64,000 nucleotides of DNA from Candidatus Poribacteria bacterium. GTDB lineage: Bacteria > Poribacteria > WGA-4E > WGA-3G. Under the pieces are notes generated by a model, which worked only from the letters and a program-made list of their open reading frames with translations, did not search any database and had not been told where the DNA came from. How positions within the stretch are numbered: position 1 is the stretch's first letter; every line of letters starts with the position of its first letter. The DNA lies in assembly GCA_022821965.1 (NCBI GenBank), contig JAJECN010000002.1, forward strand, positions 1 to 64,000, given 5' to 3'. Shown here piece after piece: positions 33,642 through 43,123 of this stretch. The position numbers and the translations under genes are program-made.

Positions 33642-35705
33642 TTATTGAAGAAGCTCTAAGAACGCCTCAACATCCGTTGTGGGGGCTTGGCAGACGTAAT
33701 TCTCGCAGACGTAAGCTGTTGCGGTATCGTCAATTTGGGTTTTGCCAGCGAGCAGTGGTAACATCTGTCCATCAGCGGATTCGCTCAAAGCAACGATTTT
33801 ATTGGGCTGATAGGTGCCGTGCAACGCTGCTAACATCGCCGCTGTCTTCGCGTCGCCCTTTTCACCAACGATGGCGATTTCCTTCGGAGTCGATAGCAGA
33901 AATGCCAGTTCGCAGAGCAGCTGTCCCGACCCTGAAGGCATCCCCTCCATCTGACGGAAGTAGAGCTTCAAGGTTTCAACGGCTTTGTCGTGGAATTGGG
34001 GGTTATCAAGGTGTTTGGCAAGTCGCAACAAGCTGTGAATCGCCATAGACGCACCGGAAGGCGTGGCACCGTCGTAAGCGGATTTGGATTGGACAATAAG
34101 CGTTTCGTGCGCTTTACCGGTGAAGAAGAAGCCGTCGCCTGCCTCATCTCCGAACTGATCAATCATGATATGTGCGAGACGTTCCGCTTCGGTGAGCCAT
34201 CGCGGTTCAAAACTGGCTTCGTAGAGTGCGATGAGTCCAGCGATGAAGTAGGAATAATCCTCAAGATAGGCGTTAAGGTGGCTTTTGCCCGAACGGTAAG
34301 TGCGGAGGAGCAGACCATTGTCTTGGGATAGTGTCGTCAAGACGAATTCGGCGGATTTTTCACACGCCTCAAGGTATGCAGGTTTCGCTGTTAATTGGTA
34401 TCCCATCGCCATACCACGTATCATGATACCGTTCCAACTGGTCAGAATTTTATCGTCGAGTCCGGGTTTAATCCGCTTCTCTCTCTCCTCAAAGAGTTTC
34501 TGCTTTCCGTCCGCGAGGAGTGCCTCCAGGTCTTCAAGTTCCATCCGTAGTTTTCTGGCAAAGATGTCAGAGGGTGTTTGGACGTGGAGGATGTTTTCAC
34601 CCTCAAAGTTGCCGTGTGGTGTGATATCGTAATACTCACAGAAGATTTCGGCATTTTCTTCACCGATGATGTCTTCGACATCGTTCGGTTCCCAAACAAA
34701 AAACTTGCCCTCTACACCTTCACTGTCCGCATCCTGTGTGGAATAGAAACCGCCGTTTTCTGCATCGTACATCTCGCGCAGAACGTAATCGAGCGTCTCG
34801 GTAGCTATATCCCGATAGAACGGCTTCTGCGTGGCTTGGTACGCCTCAAAATAGGCAACGACGAGTTGGGCGTTGTCGTAAAGCATCTTCTCAAAGTGTG
34901 GGACAAGCCAGTGTGCGTCGGTGGAGTATCGGTGGAAACCACCACCGAGTTGGTCATACATACCACCGCGTGCCATCTTCTCCAATGTGAGTTCGACCAT
35001 CTCCAGAGCATTGGCGTTGCCACTGTGGTGCCAATAGCGAAGCAAGAAGGGCAATCCCATGCTGGGTGGAAATTTGGGGACATTGCCGAATCCGCCATGG
35101 TGCGAATCGAATTGGGAGCGGTAGTCCTGGAAAGCATTCTGCATGAGTTGTTCGGTGAGTTCATCCTCGTGCGGATAGACAACATTGTTTATCTGGTTGA
35201 GCTGCGCCGTCAATTGATCCGCTTGTTCTAAAACCTGTGTATGCTTATCCTTGAACGCTTCGGCTACAGCCTCCATCACCTTCGGGAATCCGGGTCTACC
35301 GTACCTATCGGTGGGTGGATAATAGGTTCCCCCGTAGAAGGGTTTGAGGTCCGGTGTGAGGAAAACGGTCATGGGCCATCCGCCTTGACGCGTCATAACT
35401 TGGACGGCGTTCATGTAGATTTCGTCTAAATCGGGACGCTCTTCTCTATCGACCTTGATGTTGATAAAAAGTTCGTTCATGACCGAGGCGATTTCCTCGT
35501 TCTCAAAGGATTCGCGTTCCATGACATGGCACCAGTGACATGCGGAGTAGCCGATACTGAGAAGGATCGGTTTCTGCTCACGCTTTGCGCGTTCCAATGC
35601 TTCTTCACCCCACGGATACCAGTCAACAGGGTTGTGCGCGTGCTGGAGCAGATAAGGGCTTGTTTCATGGACAAGGCGGTTGGTGTGCTTGGGGGTATCG
35701 TGCAT
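33642..35705 (-). CDS. DUF255 thioredoxin-domain protein (YyaL/SSP411-like)
   Basis: From the ATG at 35705, which has GGAG nine bases upstream, the protein is 687 residues. The frame begins earlier at a TTG that overlaps that site, so it is discounted. The N-terminal domain is thioredoxin-like: [13 protein letters not shown], then [14 protein letters not shown] with CHWC at residues 56-59, [14 protein letters not shown] and [24 protein letters not shown]. The rest is an alpha/alpha-toroid with [38 protein letters not shown] and [11 protein letters not shown], typical of the SSP411/YyaL family. It is cytosolic; function not established. It may rework glycan or redox substrates. Confidence 0.9.
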   Translation of the reverse strand: MHDTPKHTNRLVHETSPYLLQHAHNPVDWYPWGEEALERAKREQKPILLSIGYSACHWCHVMERESFENEEIASVMNELFINIKVDREERPDLDEIYMNAVQVMTRQGGWPMTVFLTPDLKPFYGGTYYPPTDRYGRPGFPKVMEAVAEAFKDKHTQVLEQADQLTAQLNQINNVVYPHEDELTEQLMQNAFQDYRSQFDSHHGGFGNVPKFPPSMGLPFLLRYWHHSGNANALEMVELTLEKMARGGMYDQLGGGFHRYSTDAHWLVPHFEKMLYDNAQLVVAYFEAYQATQKPFYRDIATETLDYVLREMYDAENGGFYSTQDADSEGVEGKFFVWEPNDVEDIIGEENAEIFCEYYDITPHGNFEGENILHVQTPSDIFARKLRMELEDLEALLADGKQKLFEEREKRIKPGLDDKILTSWNGIMIRGMAMGYQLTAKPAYLEACEKSAEFVLTTLSQDNGLLLRTYRSGKSHLNAYLEDYSYFIAGLIALYEASFEPRWLTEAERLAHIMIDQFGDEAGDGFFFTGKAHETLIVQSKSAYDGATPSGASMAIHSLLRLAKHLDNPQFHDKAVETLKLYFRQMEGMPSGSGQLLCELAFLLSTPKEIAIVGEKGDAKTAAMLAALHGTYQPNKIVALSESADGQMLPLLAGKTQIDDTATAYVCENYVCQAPTTDVEAFLELLQ

Positions 35706-35745
35706 TCGTATTTTCTCCAATGTATGGAATTAGTGGTCACGCGCT

Positions 35746-35776
35746 TAAAACAATAGGCGGGTGTTGTACGCCCGCC
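35746..35776 (-). terminator. Terminator after the tRNA pair
   Basis: GGCGGG (35776-35771, minus strand) pairs with CCCGCC (35761-35756); the stem extends by three further pairs into the loop, one of them a G-T wobble. TATTGTTTT follows on the minus strand. It lies about 17 bases after the tRNA-Glu end. Confidence 0.6.
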
Positions 35777-35792
35777 GTTACGAGTAAATGGA

Positions 35793-35864
35793 TACCGCTA
35801 CGGGGATTCGAACCCCGGTTTGGTGGCTGAGAACCACCCGTCCTAACCCCTAGACGATAGCGGC
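35793..35864 (-). tRNA. tRNA-Glu (CTC)
   Basis: On the minus strand the 72-base sequence folds into a cloverleaf: acceptor GCCGCTA pairing with TAGCGGT (a G-U at the end), D arm with GTCTAGGGGTTAGGAC, anticodon stem GGTGG/CCACC with loop TTCTCAG giving anticodon CTC, and T arm GGGGTTCGAATCCCC. Discriminator is A. The 3' CCA is not encoded. Confidence 0.95.
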
Positions 35865-35887
35865 ACATTGACAGAGAATAGAGAGAA

Positions 35888-35958
35888 CTGCCCGGGAAGG
35901 ACTCGAACCTTCACTACGTGGTCCAGAGCCACGCGTCCTACCATTAGACGACCGGGCA
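35888..35958 (-). tRNA. tRNA-Gln (CTG)
   Basis: On the minus strand the acceptor TGCCCGG pairs with CCGGGCA, the anticodon stem CGTGG/CCACG encloses loop CTCTGGA giving anticodon CTG, and the T arm is AAGGTTCGAGTCCTT. Discriminator is G. The two tRNA genes are 23 bases apart and probably co-transcribed. Confidence 0.94.
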
Positions 35959-35991
35959 TTGATACGTGTTTATTAAAGACCTGTTCTATTT

Positions 35992-36597
35992 TTATGCTTT
36001 TTGACTTACCATGCTCGCAAGGATACCGAGGATTCTATCGCTCTGCCGAATCGGATAGATGTCGATGTCGATCTGCAGATTGTTTTCTGTCAATTTGAGG
36101 AATTGCCATTCCGTTCCAGTTGTTGTGGCCCCATATACACACGGGATGTCGTTCCCTTTTTCCTGATTGAAACGTTGTGCGGCGATCATCTCGGCGGTGC
36201 ACTGTCCCAGTCCGAATTTGGGGTCGTCTTTTTTCGTTTCGACGAGAATGATAAAGGGGGCTTCTAAAAACAGTTTCCCTGGGGACAGACTGACTAAAAA
36301 ATCACAAACACCTGTTAAATCGTTTTCAGAATCGACGTTAAAGTCGATTCCTGAAAAAAAACTGATTCGATAATCGAACTTTTCGCAGAGTTCTACGAGG
36401 ACATCTGCAACAATGAGTTCGGAGCGTGCCTTTTCAGTCCCTATCGCGGCCGCCAAGGGAACTTTTTTCGCTAACCCTGTTGTGAGATAATCACTTGGCG
36501 TGATTGGTTCTATTTCAGAAAAGATGCCTATGGATTCAGTCTTCTCCAATTCAAACTTTGTTACCACTGATTCCAAGGTGAAGTTGCTATAACTCAT
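35992..36597 (-). CDS. Putative PD-(D/E)XK nuclease-like protein
   Basis: 201 residues of unknown exact family. The stretch GVCDFLVSLSPGKLFLEAPF followed by IILVETKKDD gives a D-x(n)-E-T-K pattern near residues 98-122, which fits the active site of restriction-type (HsdR-N-like) nucleases. The C-terminal part YGATTTGTEWQFLKLTENNLQIDI also resembles type I restriction N-terminal domains. Proteins like this are common as singletons. No methyltransferase is adjacent, so a restriction role is not shown. A clear promoter lies upstream at 36668-36697. The function stays open; it may be a remnant or a housekeeping nuclease. Confidence 0.65.
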   Translation of the reverse strand: MSYSNFTLESVVTKFELEKTESIGIFSEIEPITPSDYLTTGLAKKVPLAAAIGTEKARSELIVADVLVELCEKFDYRISFFSGIDFNVDSENDLTGVCDFLVSLSPGKLFLEAPFIILVETKKDDPKFGLGQCTAEMIAAQRFNQEKGNDIPCVYGATTTGTEWQFLKLTENNLQIDIDIYPIRQSDRILGILASMVSQKA

Positions 36598-36667
36598 CGT
36601 TTCAAACCTTCAGTTGTTCTACTCACTCAACTTGCACGCTAAAAGTTGGCACGTATCCTACATTTTA

Positions 36668-36697
36668 AGTATACCTTAAATGAATCGCGTTTGTCAA
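36668..36697 (-). promoter_or_regulatory. Promoter of the nuclease-like gene
   Basis: On the minus strand TTGACA (36697-36692) and TATACT (36673-36668) are 18 bases apart. The transcript would begin near 36661, about 64 bases upstream of the ATG at 36597. Confidence 0.6.
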
Positions 36698-36710
36698 TTT
36701 TTTCAGTAAC

Positions 36711-38204
36711 CTACTGCATCGGCATGACCGAGACTGAGATATTGGAAAATGTATAGAAGATATTCAGGAACCCAATGAAGATCGTTGGGATCACAAAGAC
36801 GCTCAGGAGGGCAAAGGTGCCCGTAGAAAAGGAGAAGTCCGTAGTTTCTTCGTCAGCATCTTCAAAAAACATCGCTTTGACAATACGAGCGTAGTAGTAG
36901 AGCGAGACGACGCTGTTCAGTAAACCGACAAAAGCGAGCCAGTAGTATCCTTGCTCAATGACAGCGGCGAAGAGGAGCCATTTCCCAAAGAAACCTGCAA
37001 ACGGCGGAATTCCAGCCAGAGAAACGAGGAAAATAACCATTGCCCAAGCGACTAAGGGGGCGCGTGAGGAGAGCCCGCGGTAACCTTCAACCATCTCACT
37101 ACCGACCTCATTCGCGATGAGGACAACGACATAAAATGCCCCCAAATTCATGAAGAGGTAGACAACAAGGTAGAAAAGGATCGCACCGATACCTTCAGAG
37201 GTAAGCAAGACACCACCCATCAACAGGTATCCACCATGGGCAATGCTTGAATACGCCAACAAACGTTTGACATTCTGCTGAGGGAGTGCCGCAAGATTTC
37301 CTACTGTCATTGTCAATGCGGAAACTATCGCCAACATAAAGGGCCAGTCAACCGCTTGCATCAATTCGGTATTGCCGAATCCGGCATAGAAAAATCGAAT
37401 GAATAGGGCAAACCCTGCGGATTTTGATGCGACGGATAAGAAGGCAGTTATCGGAATTGGTGCGCCTTCGTAAACGTCAGGGGACCACATGTGAAATGGC
37501 ACTGAGGCGATCTTGTAACCTACCCCCGCAAGAACGAAAGTTATCGCAATCAGGACCGCAAGTGGGGCAACCTCTCCAGAGGCAAGGAGTTCTGTGAGTC
37601 GCATACTAATTTGACCGAGGTCGCCGGAGCCAGCCATCCCGAATAGGAAGGATAACCCGAAGAGCATCGTTCCAGAGGCAACAGCGCCATACGTGATATA
37701 TTTGAAGGCAGCTTCACTTGAACGCGGACTGTGTGTCAAGAAGCCAGCGAGGATATAGGAGGTCAGGCTTACCGTCTCCAACGAGATAAATATCATCAAC
37801 AAATTGGTTGACGATGCCATCAGGAACATTCCGAGCGTGATGGCTAACAGAAGCGCGTAGTATTCGCCTTTTAACCGTGCGTCAAGTTCCTCAGAACGGA
37901 GGGAAAAAAGAACTGTCGCAGCAGTTGCAAGCAGGAGTAGAATCTTGAAAAAAGTGGAAAATTCATCAAGTCGGATCATTCCCAAAAAGAGGGAAACAGG
38001 ATTTCTCAAGGAAAAGTGTGTGATAAGGACAGCAGCAAATACACATATCAGACCAACAAGAGATAGGTATGCGACTGCGACACTCTCACTATCCTTCACA
38101 ACAAGATCCAGGAGAATAACAGCAGTGGCAAAAATTACCAGTAAAATTTCTGGGCTGAAATAGAGGAGGCTTTCAATGTTGCTTAAGGGTTGCATATTTT
38201 CCAT
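36711..38204 (-). CDS. nuoN: NADH-quinone oxidoreductase subunit N
   Basis: This 497-residue integral membrane protein is the antiporter-like subunit NuoN of complex I. It contains about 14 hydrophobic segments and the family motifs LMIFISLETVSLTSYILAG, PFHMWSPDVYEGAPIPITAF, RLLAYSSIAHGGYLLMG and FLVSLAGIPPFAGFFGKWLL. Lys and Glu residues within the membrane segments match the proton-pumping chain. AGGAGG precedes the ATG and overlaps the end of nuoM, eight bases away. It is the last gene of the nuo operon. I see no obvious truncation. Confidence 0.94.
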   Translation of the reverse strand: MENMQPLSNIESLLYFSPEILLVIFATAVILLDLVVKDSESVAVAYLSLVGLICVFAAVLITHFSLRNPVSLFLGMIRLDEFSTFFKILLLLATAATVLFSLRSEELDARLKGEYYALLLAITLGMFLMASSTNLLMIFISLETVSLTSYILAGFLTHSPRSSEAAFKYITYGAVASGTMLFGLSFLFGMAGSGDLGQISMRLTELLASGEVAPLAVLIAITFVLAGVGYKIASVPFHMWSPDVYEGAPIPITAFLSVASKSAGFALFIRFFYAGFGNTELMQAVDWPFMLAIVSALTMTVGNLAALPQQNVKRLLAYSSIAHGGYLLMGGVLLTSEGIGAILFYLVVYLFMNLGAFYVVVLIANEVGSEMVEGYRGLSSRAPLVAWAMVIFLVSLAGIPPFAGFFGKWLLFAAVIEQGYYWLAFVGLLNSVVSLYYYARIVKAMFFEDADEETTDFSFSTGTFALLSVFVIPTIFIGFLNIFYTFSNISVSVMPMQ

Positions 38205-38211
38205 AAACCTC

Positions 38212-39723
38212 CTATATCGCGTTCAGGACATCTATGAGATTGGTGACCGATTCTCTGAACATATCAATAGCAAAGTTGGGCCAGACACCGAGTACGATGG
38301 TTAAGATGCCGAGTGGCACCAAAGTCAGGATTTCGCGTCCATTGATTTCTGGGAGTGCCTCGTATTTGGGATTGAGATTCCCTAAGAAAACCCTTTGGAG
38401 CGTCCAGAGGAAATATGCAGCACCGACAACAATACCTATTGTGGACAAGATCGTCAACAGTTTGAATTTATCGTATGCACCAAGCAAGGAGAGTGCTTCC
38501 CCGACAAATCCGCTCAAGCCGGGCAGTCCTAAAGATGCCATGAACGCAAGGGTCGTAATACCTGTATAGACTGGCATTTTGCTCCCTAATCCACCGAAGC
38601 CGTTAATCTCACGGTGGTGCGCCCTATCGTAGAGAACACCGACAAGCAAAAAAAGCATCGCACTGATAACACCGTGGTTAAACATCTGGAGAATTGCCCC
38701 AGTGATGCCCTCCGAATTTCGCGCGGCAAGTCCCAAGATGACGAAACCCATGTGTCCAATACTGGAATATGCTACCAACTTCTTAAAGTCGGTTTGTGCC
38801 AACGCGCAGAAGGAACCGTAGACAATATTAATGAACCCAAGAAGTGCAAGACTATTGCCCCAAAAACCTATCCCATTCGTAAAATGGTCCAAGCCTTGTG
38901 GGAACATCGCCATGTTTACCCGAACCAGCCCGTAAGTTCCCATCTTTAGGAGGATACCTGCAAGGATGACGCTGATGGCTGTAGGGGCTTCAACGTGCGC
39001 ATCGGGGAGCCATGTGTGGAAGGGAAAGATTGGTACCTTAACGGCAAATCCGATGAAAAACCCGAGGAAGACCCAAATCTGGAAGTTGAGGTTATTGAGG
39101 GCGTGTCCCTCCGTAGATGCTAACGTAATGAGTGTTGGAATATCAAACGTGCGAAGACCCGGTTCGCCGCTGTTGAGATAGACGGCTATCATAGCGACCA
39201 GCATTAGCACGCTGCCGAAGAGTGTATAGAGAAAGAACTTAATCGCAGCGTATTCCCGACGCGGTCCACCCCACACACCGATAAGGAAATACATCGGCAG
39301 GAGGGTCAACTCAAAGAAAACATAGAAGAGGAACAGATCTAAAGCAGCAAAGAACCCAAGCATCCCTGTCTCAAGTAACAGAAACAACGCCATATACGCC
39401 TTGATTCCTTTTTCAATGTTGCGCCAAGAGGCAATAACACAGATGGGACCTAAAAGTGCAGTGAGGAGTAAAAGCGTCACGCTAAGCCCATCAATGCCAA
39501 TATGATATTGGATATTAAAAGCCTGAATCCAAGGAATACTGACGACGTACTGCGTTCCTGCAGTTGAGCGGTTGTAGGAGATAAATAAAGCGACTGCGAG
39601 TACGAGCGGAATGAGCGTAAAAAGGAGCGTCACGCGCTTAACCAGTTCCTCCGACTCACGCGGTAGAAGCAAAACAACAACCATCCCGAGCAGCGGGACA
39701 AAAATCATTAGCGACAATAACAT
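38212..39723 (-). CDS. nuoM: NADH-quinone oxidoreductase subunit M
   Basis: 503 residues with the NuoM pattern: NIQYHIGIDGLSVTLLLLTA, LFFAALDLFLFYVFFELTLLPMYFLIG with the conserved membrane Glu, KVPIFPFHTWLPDAHVEAPT (Lys and PFHTWLPDAH), KLVAYSSIGHMGFVILG and SLGLPGLSGFVGE. It is one of three antiporter-like proton channels in the membrane arm of complex I. The start has GGAGG about 11 bases upstream, and nuoL ends 36 bases before it. Codon use and length (about 490-510 in other bacteria) are ordinary. Confidence 0.95.
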   Translation of the reverse strand: MLLSLMIFVPLLGMVVVLLLPRESEELVKRVTLLFTLIPLVLAVALFISYNRSTAGTQYVVSIPWIQAFNIQYHIGIDGLSVTLLLLTALLGPICVIASWRNIEKGIKAYMALFLLLETGMLGFFAALDLFLFYVFFELTLLPMYFLIGVWGGPRREYAAIKFFLYTLFGSVLMLVAMIAVYLNSGEPGLRTFDIPTLITLASTEGHALNNLNFQIWVFLGFFIGFAVKVPIFPFHTWLPDAHVEAPTAISVILAGILLKMGTYGLVRVNMAMFPQGLDHFTNGIGFWGNSLALLGFINIVYGSFCALAQTDFKKLVAYSSIGHMGFVILGLAARNSEGITGAILQMFNHGVISAMLFLLVGVLYDRAHHREINGFGGLGSKMPVYTGITTLAFMASLGLPGLSGFVGEALSLLGAYDKFKLLTILSTIGIVVGAAYFLWTLQRVFLGNLNPKYEALPEINGREILTLVPLGILTIVLGVWPNFAIDMFRESVTNLIDVLNAI

Positions 39724-39759
39724 CTCGTGGGAATCCTCCTTCTCCCATCAAAAGGGCAG

Positions 39760-42012
39760 CTACAACGCCCGAAAAATTAAAATTAGCAATACAATTCCAG
39801 CCAGCACAACGAAAAGGTATGTTTGGATCGCCCCGGTCTGAATGCGACGGATTCTTCCACCGACTGCCCATGTAACCTGAGCAACGCGGTTGACGATACC
39901 GTCAACGACACGGTTGTCAAAAGCACCAGTGAAGGCAGCGAGGATATCTCGTGTTACAACCCCGACACCATTAACGATGCCATCAACGACACTCCCATCG
40001 AATTGGGCAAAAAGCCGTGCTTTCCACACCGTCACCGCAACCAGCACACCGTCGTAAAACTCGTCAAAGTAGTATTTGTGCCAGAACAGGTTATAGAGCG
40101 GGCGGAACGAGTTCGCCACCGACTCCGCAGACAAGGTTCGCCTATGATAGAACAGCCATGAGAAGAGGATGCCTAACCCAGCGACGCAGATCGACAGCAC
40201 CATTGCAATATTATGTGCAGGGCTGTGTCCATGATGTTCGCCATCTGCGTGTGTGTCGTGTCCAGTTTCCTCAGCTGCAACCGCTTCAGAAACACCAAAA
40301 AGTGAGAGCGCGAATCCTGCTTTGTCTGTTTTGCTGTCCGGCGAGACATAAGCGTGTTGTGGTGCATGGAGATGCGGTTGTTCTGGCGGTTTGACATAGT
40401 CTTTGTTAAACCAGAGTTTATTAACGACAGGGAAACTCAAAACAGCCAAAATAAGGAGTGGCACGGTCATTGACAGTGGCGACTCATGTGCCATATTGTG
40501 CATTTCTTGATTGCGCGGTTCACCAAAAAACGTCATGAAGATGAGTCGGAACATATAGAACGCTGTGATTCCAGCCGCAAGGAGCGCGATTCCGAACAGG
40601 AGATAGTGATGTACAGAGTTCCATTCCATTGCGCGCTCCAGCACACCACCTAAAATAGCGTCCTTACTCCAGAAACCGGAGAAGACGAAAGGCACCCCAG
40701 AAATAGACAACGTCGCAATGAGCATTGTGACAAAAGTAATCGGCATCTTGTGGCGGAGTCCACCCATGTTCCGCATATCTTGGTCTGGCGGGATCTCCGA
40801 ACCGTGGGCATGTACTAAATCGTGATCGCCGTGTTCATGCTCATGTTCGTGTGAGTCCTTGTCACCGTGTGCATGGTCGTGTCCATTGTGGTCTTTATCT
40901 GCGTGGTCGTGTTCATCACCATGTGCGTGGGCATGCATGGCGTGGAAGGCGTGAATGACGCTTCCTGAACCGAGGAACAGCAACGCCTTGAAGAAAGCGT
41001 GAGTTGTAAGGTGAAAGAGTCCTGCGACATAACTGCCAACCCCGATTCCAAGCATCATATACCCAAGTTGGCTCACCGTAGAGTATGCTAAAACCCGTTT
41101 AATATCGAAACGAACGATGGCAATCGTTGCAGCGACGATCGCGGTGATACCACCGATATATGCGATGACGAGAGACGAGGTTTCTGTCAGAATTGGGAAC
41201 ATCCGAGCGGTGAGATAAACGCCAGCAGCAACCATCGTAGCAGCGTGAATCAAAGCACTGACAGGTGTGGGACCCTCCATCGCATCGGGCAGCCATGTAT
41301 GCAAGGGCACCTGCGCCGATTTACCTACGGCACCACAAAAGATGAGGACACCCGCAATAGAAAGCCATACCATATCGCCGGTGTTTAAACTCGTAGCGAG
41401 GGCAAAAATACCACCTTCTCCATAGAGCGAAAGCGTCTTAAATTTGGTGAAGAGCATCATCATACCGATGAACATGCCGACATCACCGACACGCGTTGTC
41501 AGAAATGCCTTCTTACAAGCATTCGCAGCGGAGTCTTTTTCAAACCAAAAACCGATGAGGAGATAGGAGCAAAGCCCAACAAGTTCCCAACCTATATAGA
41601 TGCCGAGCAGGTTATCCGAGACAACCAGAAAGAGCATCGAAAAGGAGAAAAGCGATAGGTAGGCAAAGAACCTCGGGTACCTCGGATCACCGTGCATGTA
41701 CCCCATAGAGAAGATATGGACGAGACTACTGACGAGTGTGACGACAATCAGCATGATTACGGTAACGCTATCCAAGTAAAAGCCCATAGGGAACGTAAGA
41801 CTGCCGAGCGAAATCCACTTAACAGTATGCGCTTCCGGGTTGGGTACGACTTCCCGCAAGAGCAAAAGCGAACAAGCAAACCCGACCAGCATTGCCGCTG
41901 TTGACAGATAATCCTGTCGAGGAAAACTCCGTTTCGCCAAGCCCAAAAGCCCAAAGATAGCAAAGGCAGCAAGGGGGCAAAGTAAGATGATACTTATTAA
42001 AGGAACAACCAT
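39760..42012 (-). CDS. nuoL: NADH-quinone oxidoreductase subunit L with histidine-rich insertions
   Basis: 750 residues; most NuoL proteins have about 610-660. The core is normal: FGLLGLAKRSFPRQDYLSTA, FFAYLSLFSFSMLFLVVSDN, LVGLCSYLLIGFWFEK, AQVPLHTWLPDAMEGPTPVSA, KRVLAYSTVSQLGYMMLG and LLFLGSGSVIHAFH. Two His-rich stretches are inserted. One runs from about residue 355 to 405, with units such as GHDHAHGDKDSHEHEHEHG, placed before DMRNMGGLRHKMPITF. The other is near residue 583-602, with GHDTHADGEHHGHSP. Both should lie in soluble loops, so they could bind metal ions. The long lateral helix region at the C-terminus is intact. The upstream gap holds heptamer repeats. Confidence 0.93.
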   Translation of the reverse strand: MVVPLISIILLCPLAAFAIFGLLGLAKRSFPRQDYLSTAAMLVGFACSLLLLREVVPNPEAHTVKWISLGSLTFPMGFYLDSVTVIMLIVVTLVSSLVHIFSMGYMHGDPRYPRFFAYLSLFSFSMLFLVVSDNLLGIYIGWELVGLCSYLLIGFWFEKDSAANACKKAFLTTRVGDVGMFIGMMMLFTKFKTLSLYGEGGIFALATSLNTGDMVWLSIAGVLIFCGAVGKSAQVPLHTWLPDAMEGPTPVSALIHAATMVAAGVYLTARMFPILTETSSLVIAYIGGITAIVAATIAIVRFDIKRVLAYSTVSQLGYMMLGIGVGSYVAGLFHLTTHAFFKALLFLGSGSVIHAFHAMHAHAHGDEHDHADKDHNGHDHAHGDKDSHEHEHEHGDHDLVHAHGSEIPPDQDMRNMGGLRHKMPITFVTMLIATLSISGVPFVFSGFWSKDAILGGVLERAMEWNSVHHYLLFGIALLAAGITAFYMFRLIFMTFFGEPRNQEMHNMAHESPLSMTVPLLILAVLSFPVVNKLWFNKDYVKPPEQPHLHAPQHAYVSPDSKTDKAGFALSLFGVSEAVAAEETGHDTHADGEHHGHSPAHNIAMVLSICVAGLGILFSWLFYHRRTLSAESVANSFRPLYNLFWHKYYFDEFYDGVLVAVTVWKARLFAQFDGSVVDGIVNGVGVVTRDILAAFTGAFDNRVVDGIVNRVAQVTWAVGGRIRRIQTGAIQTYLFVVLAGIVLLILIFRAL

Positions 42013-42022
42013 ATTTTTTTAG

Positions 42023-42056
42023 TAGTTATCAGTTATCAGTTATCAGTTGTCAGTTA
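42023..42056. repeat. Heptamer tandem repeat, GTTATCA type
   Basis: Seven-base units run GTTATCA three times, then GTTGTCA, then GTTA. Inverted relatives of these units occur at 42156-42184 (CTGATAACTGAATACTGACA) and at 43094-43123. They lie in the nuoK-nuoL gap. Confidence 0.55.
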
Positions 42057-42186
42057 AGATGTTTCTGATGCACTAACAACCTTTTGTAACCGTCGTTACT
42101 CAAATGAAGTGGAGAGATTACAAAAAGATCTTGATGAATCACAAGTTTCTAGGCTGAAGACTGATAACTGAATACTGACAACTATT

Positions 42187-42495
42187 TCAACCTTTCAAGG
42201 TATCCACTTCGTTCGGACGTATGCTACCGAATTCTCGGTAGATAGCGAGGATAATCGCTAAAAAGACAGCAGCCTCCGCTGCAGCGAGCACAATCCCGAA
42301 AATTGCAATAACCTGTCCGCTGATGTCCTCCGGTGGTGTCATAAAACGTGAAAACGCCGCAAAGTTCAGATTACATGAATTAAGAATAAGTTCAATGCCC
42401 ATCAAAATACTGATGGCGTTCCGCCGAGTTAAGACAGCGAAGATGCCAAGTGTGAACAGAATTGCACTAATGACAAGATAGTGTTGTAAGGTCAT
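42187..42495 (-). CDS. nuoK: NADH-quinone oxidoreductase subunit K
   Basis: 102 residues with three membrane helices. It shows the NuoK signature: LQHYLVISAILFTLGIFAVL, RRNAISILMGIELILNSCNLNF with the conserved Glu in the second helix, and FGIVLAAAEAAVFLAIILAIY with a second Glu in the third. These Glu residues belong to the proton path of complex I. The start is one base past the nuoJ stop with GGGAGTAAA upstream. Size matches the family exactly. Confidence 0.95.
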   Translation of the reverse strand: MTLQHYLVISAILFTLGIFAVLTRRNAISILMGIELILNSCNLNFAAFSRFMTPPEDISGQVIAIFGIVLAAAEAAVFLAIILAIYREFGSIRPNEVDTLKG

Positions 42496-42496
42496 T

Positions 42497-43015
42497 TTAC
42501 TCCCTAACCTCCTTCCGGGAAATCAGGGCGGCACCGATTAACGCCACTAAAAGTAACACGGAAACCACCTCAAACGGGAGGAGAAACGGGCCGTTCAGAA
42601 TCAGTTCACCAATACGCTCGGTCGTCGGTGGTAGTTCGGTACCATCATCGGTGAGATTTTTCCATGCCGGTGTGTTCGCGATAACGGTCAGGAGCAACAT
42701 GAGGAGTGCCACAGCAATAACACCTCCGAGGAGGAGCTGCCCACGCTCAATATGAATGCGCATCTCCAAGCGTCCGCTTGTCATCATAACACCGAATAGG
42801 ATGAGAACAAGTATGCCACCGACATAGACGATCACTTGTGTTGCGGCGAGGAAGTCAGCCTGCAAAAAGACGTAAAGCCCGGCAACTCCGAAGAGCGTCA
42901 CCATGAGTGAAAACGCCGCGTGGACGATGTTTCGCACCGTGACAACAACGAATGCCGAGGCAATCGTCAAGAATGCAAACCCGTAAAAAATAAACGTTTT
43001 AAGTGTAAATTCCAT
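42497..43015 (-). CDS. nuoJ: NADH-quinone oxidoreductase subunit J
   Basis: 172 residues, five membrane helices. It opens FYGFAFLTIASAFVVVTVRNIVHAAFSL and contains LQADFLAATQVIVYVGGILVLILFGVMMTS, the pi-bulge helix region of NuoJ with its conserved Tyr and Gly pair. The C-terminal helix FEVVSVLLLVALIGAALISR is also typical. NuoJ sits between NuoA/H and NuoK in the membrane arm. The ribosome binding site is weak, and nuoI ends 105 bases upstream, so a small gap containing heptamer repeats interrupts the otherwise tight operon here. Confidence 0.94.
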   Translation of the reverse strand: MEFTLKTFIFYGFAFLTIASAFVVVTVRNIVHAAFSLMVTLFGVAGLYVFLQADFLAATQVIVYVGGILVLILFGVMMTSGRLEMRIHIERGQLLLGGVIAVALLMLLLTVIANTPAWKNLTDDGTELPPTTERIGELILNGPFLLPFEVVSVLLLVALIGAALISRKEVRE

Positions 43016-43093
43016 TCTTTAATGATTCAGTTTTGCTCCGCATTTCCGTTATTGGTTAGATATTGCTTTGGTTAATCAAAATCTTTATTTAAC

Positions 43094-43123
43094 CGACAAC
43101 TGGTAACTGAAGACTAATAACTA
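43094..43123. repeat. Heptamer-related repeat in the nuoI-nuoJ gap
   Basis: CGACAACTGGTAACTGAAGA followed by CTAATAACTA resembles the inverted arm at 42156-42184 and the GTTATCA heptamer run. Its position between two nuo genes suggests a mobile or recombining short repeat. Confidence 0.4.

Noticed and set aside
34578-35231. Plus-strand frame of 217 codons opposite the DUF255 gene
   Set aside because: Fully antisense to a strongly conserved enzyme; no ribosome binding site.
35992-36597. Restriction-modification system at the nuclease-like gene
   Set aside because: No methyltransferase or specificity gene is adjacent; only a PD-(D/E)XK-like pattern is seen.
40800-40950. Repeated ATG/GTG-CAT units as a possible CRISPR or tandem DNA repeat
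   Set aside because: They encode a His-rich loop in frame within nuoL, with no constant repeat-spacer pattern. No CRISPR array or cas gene was seen anywhere in the window.
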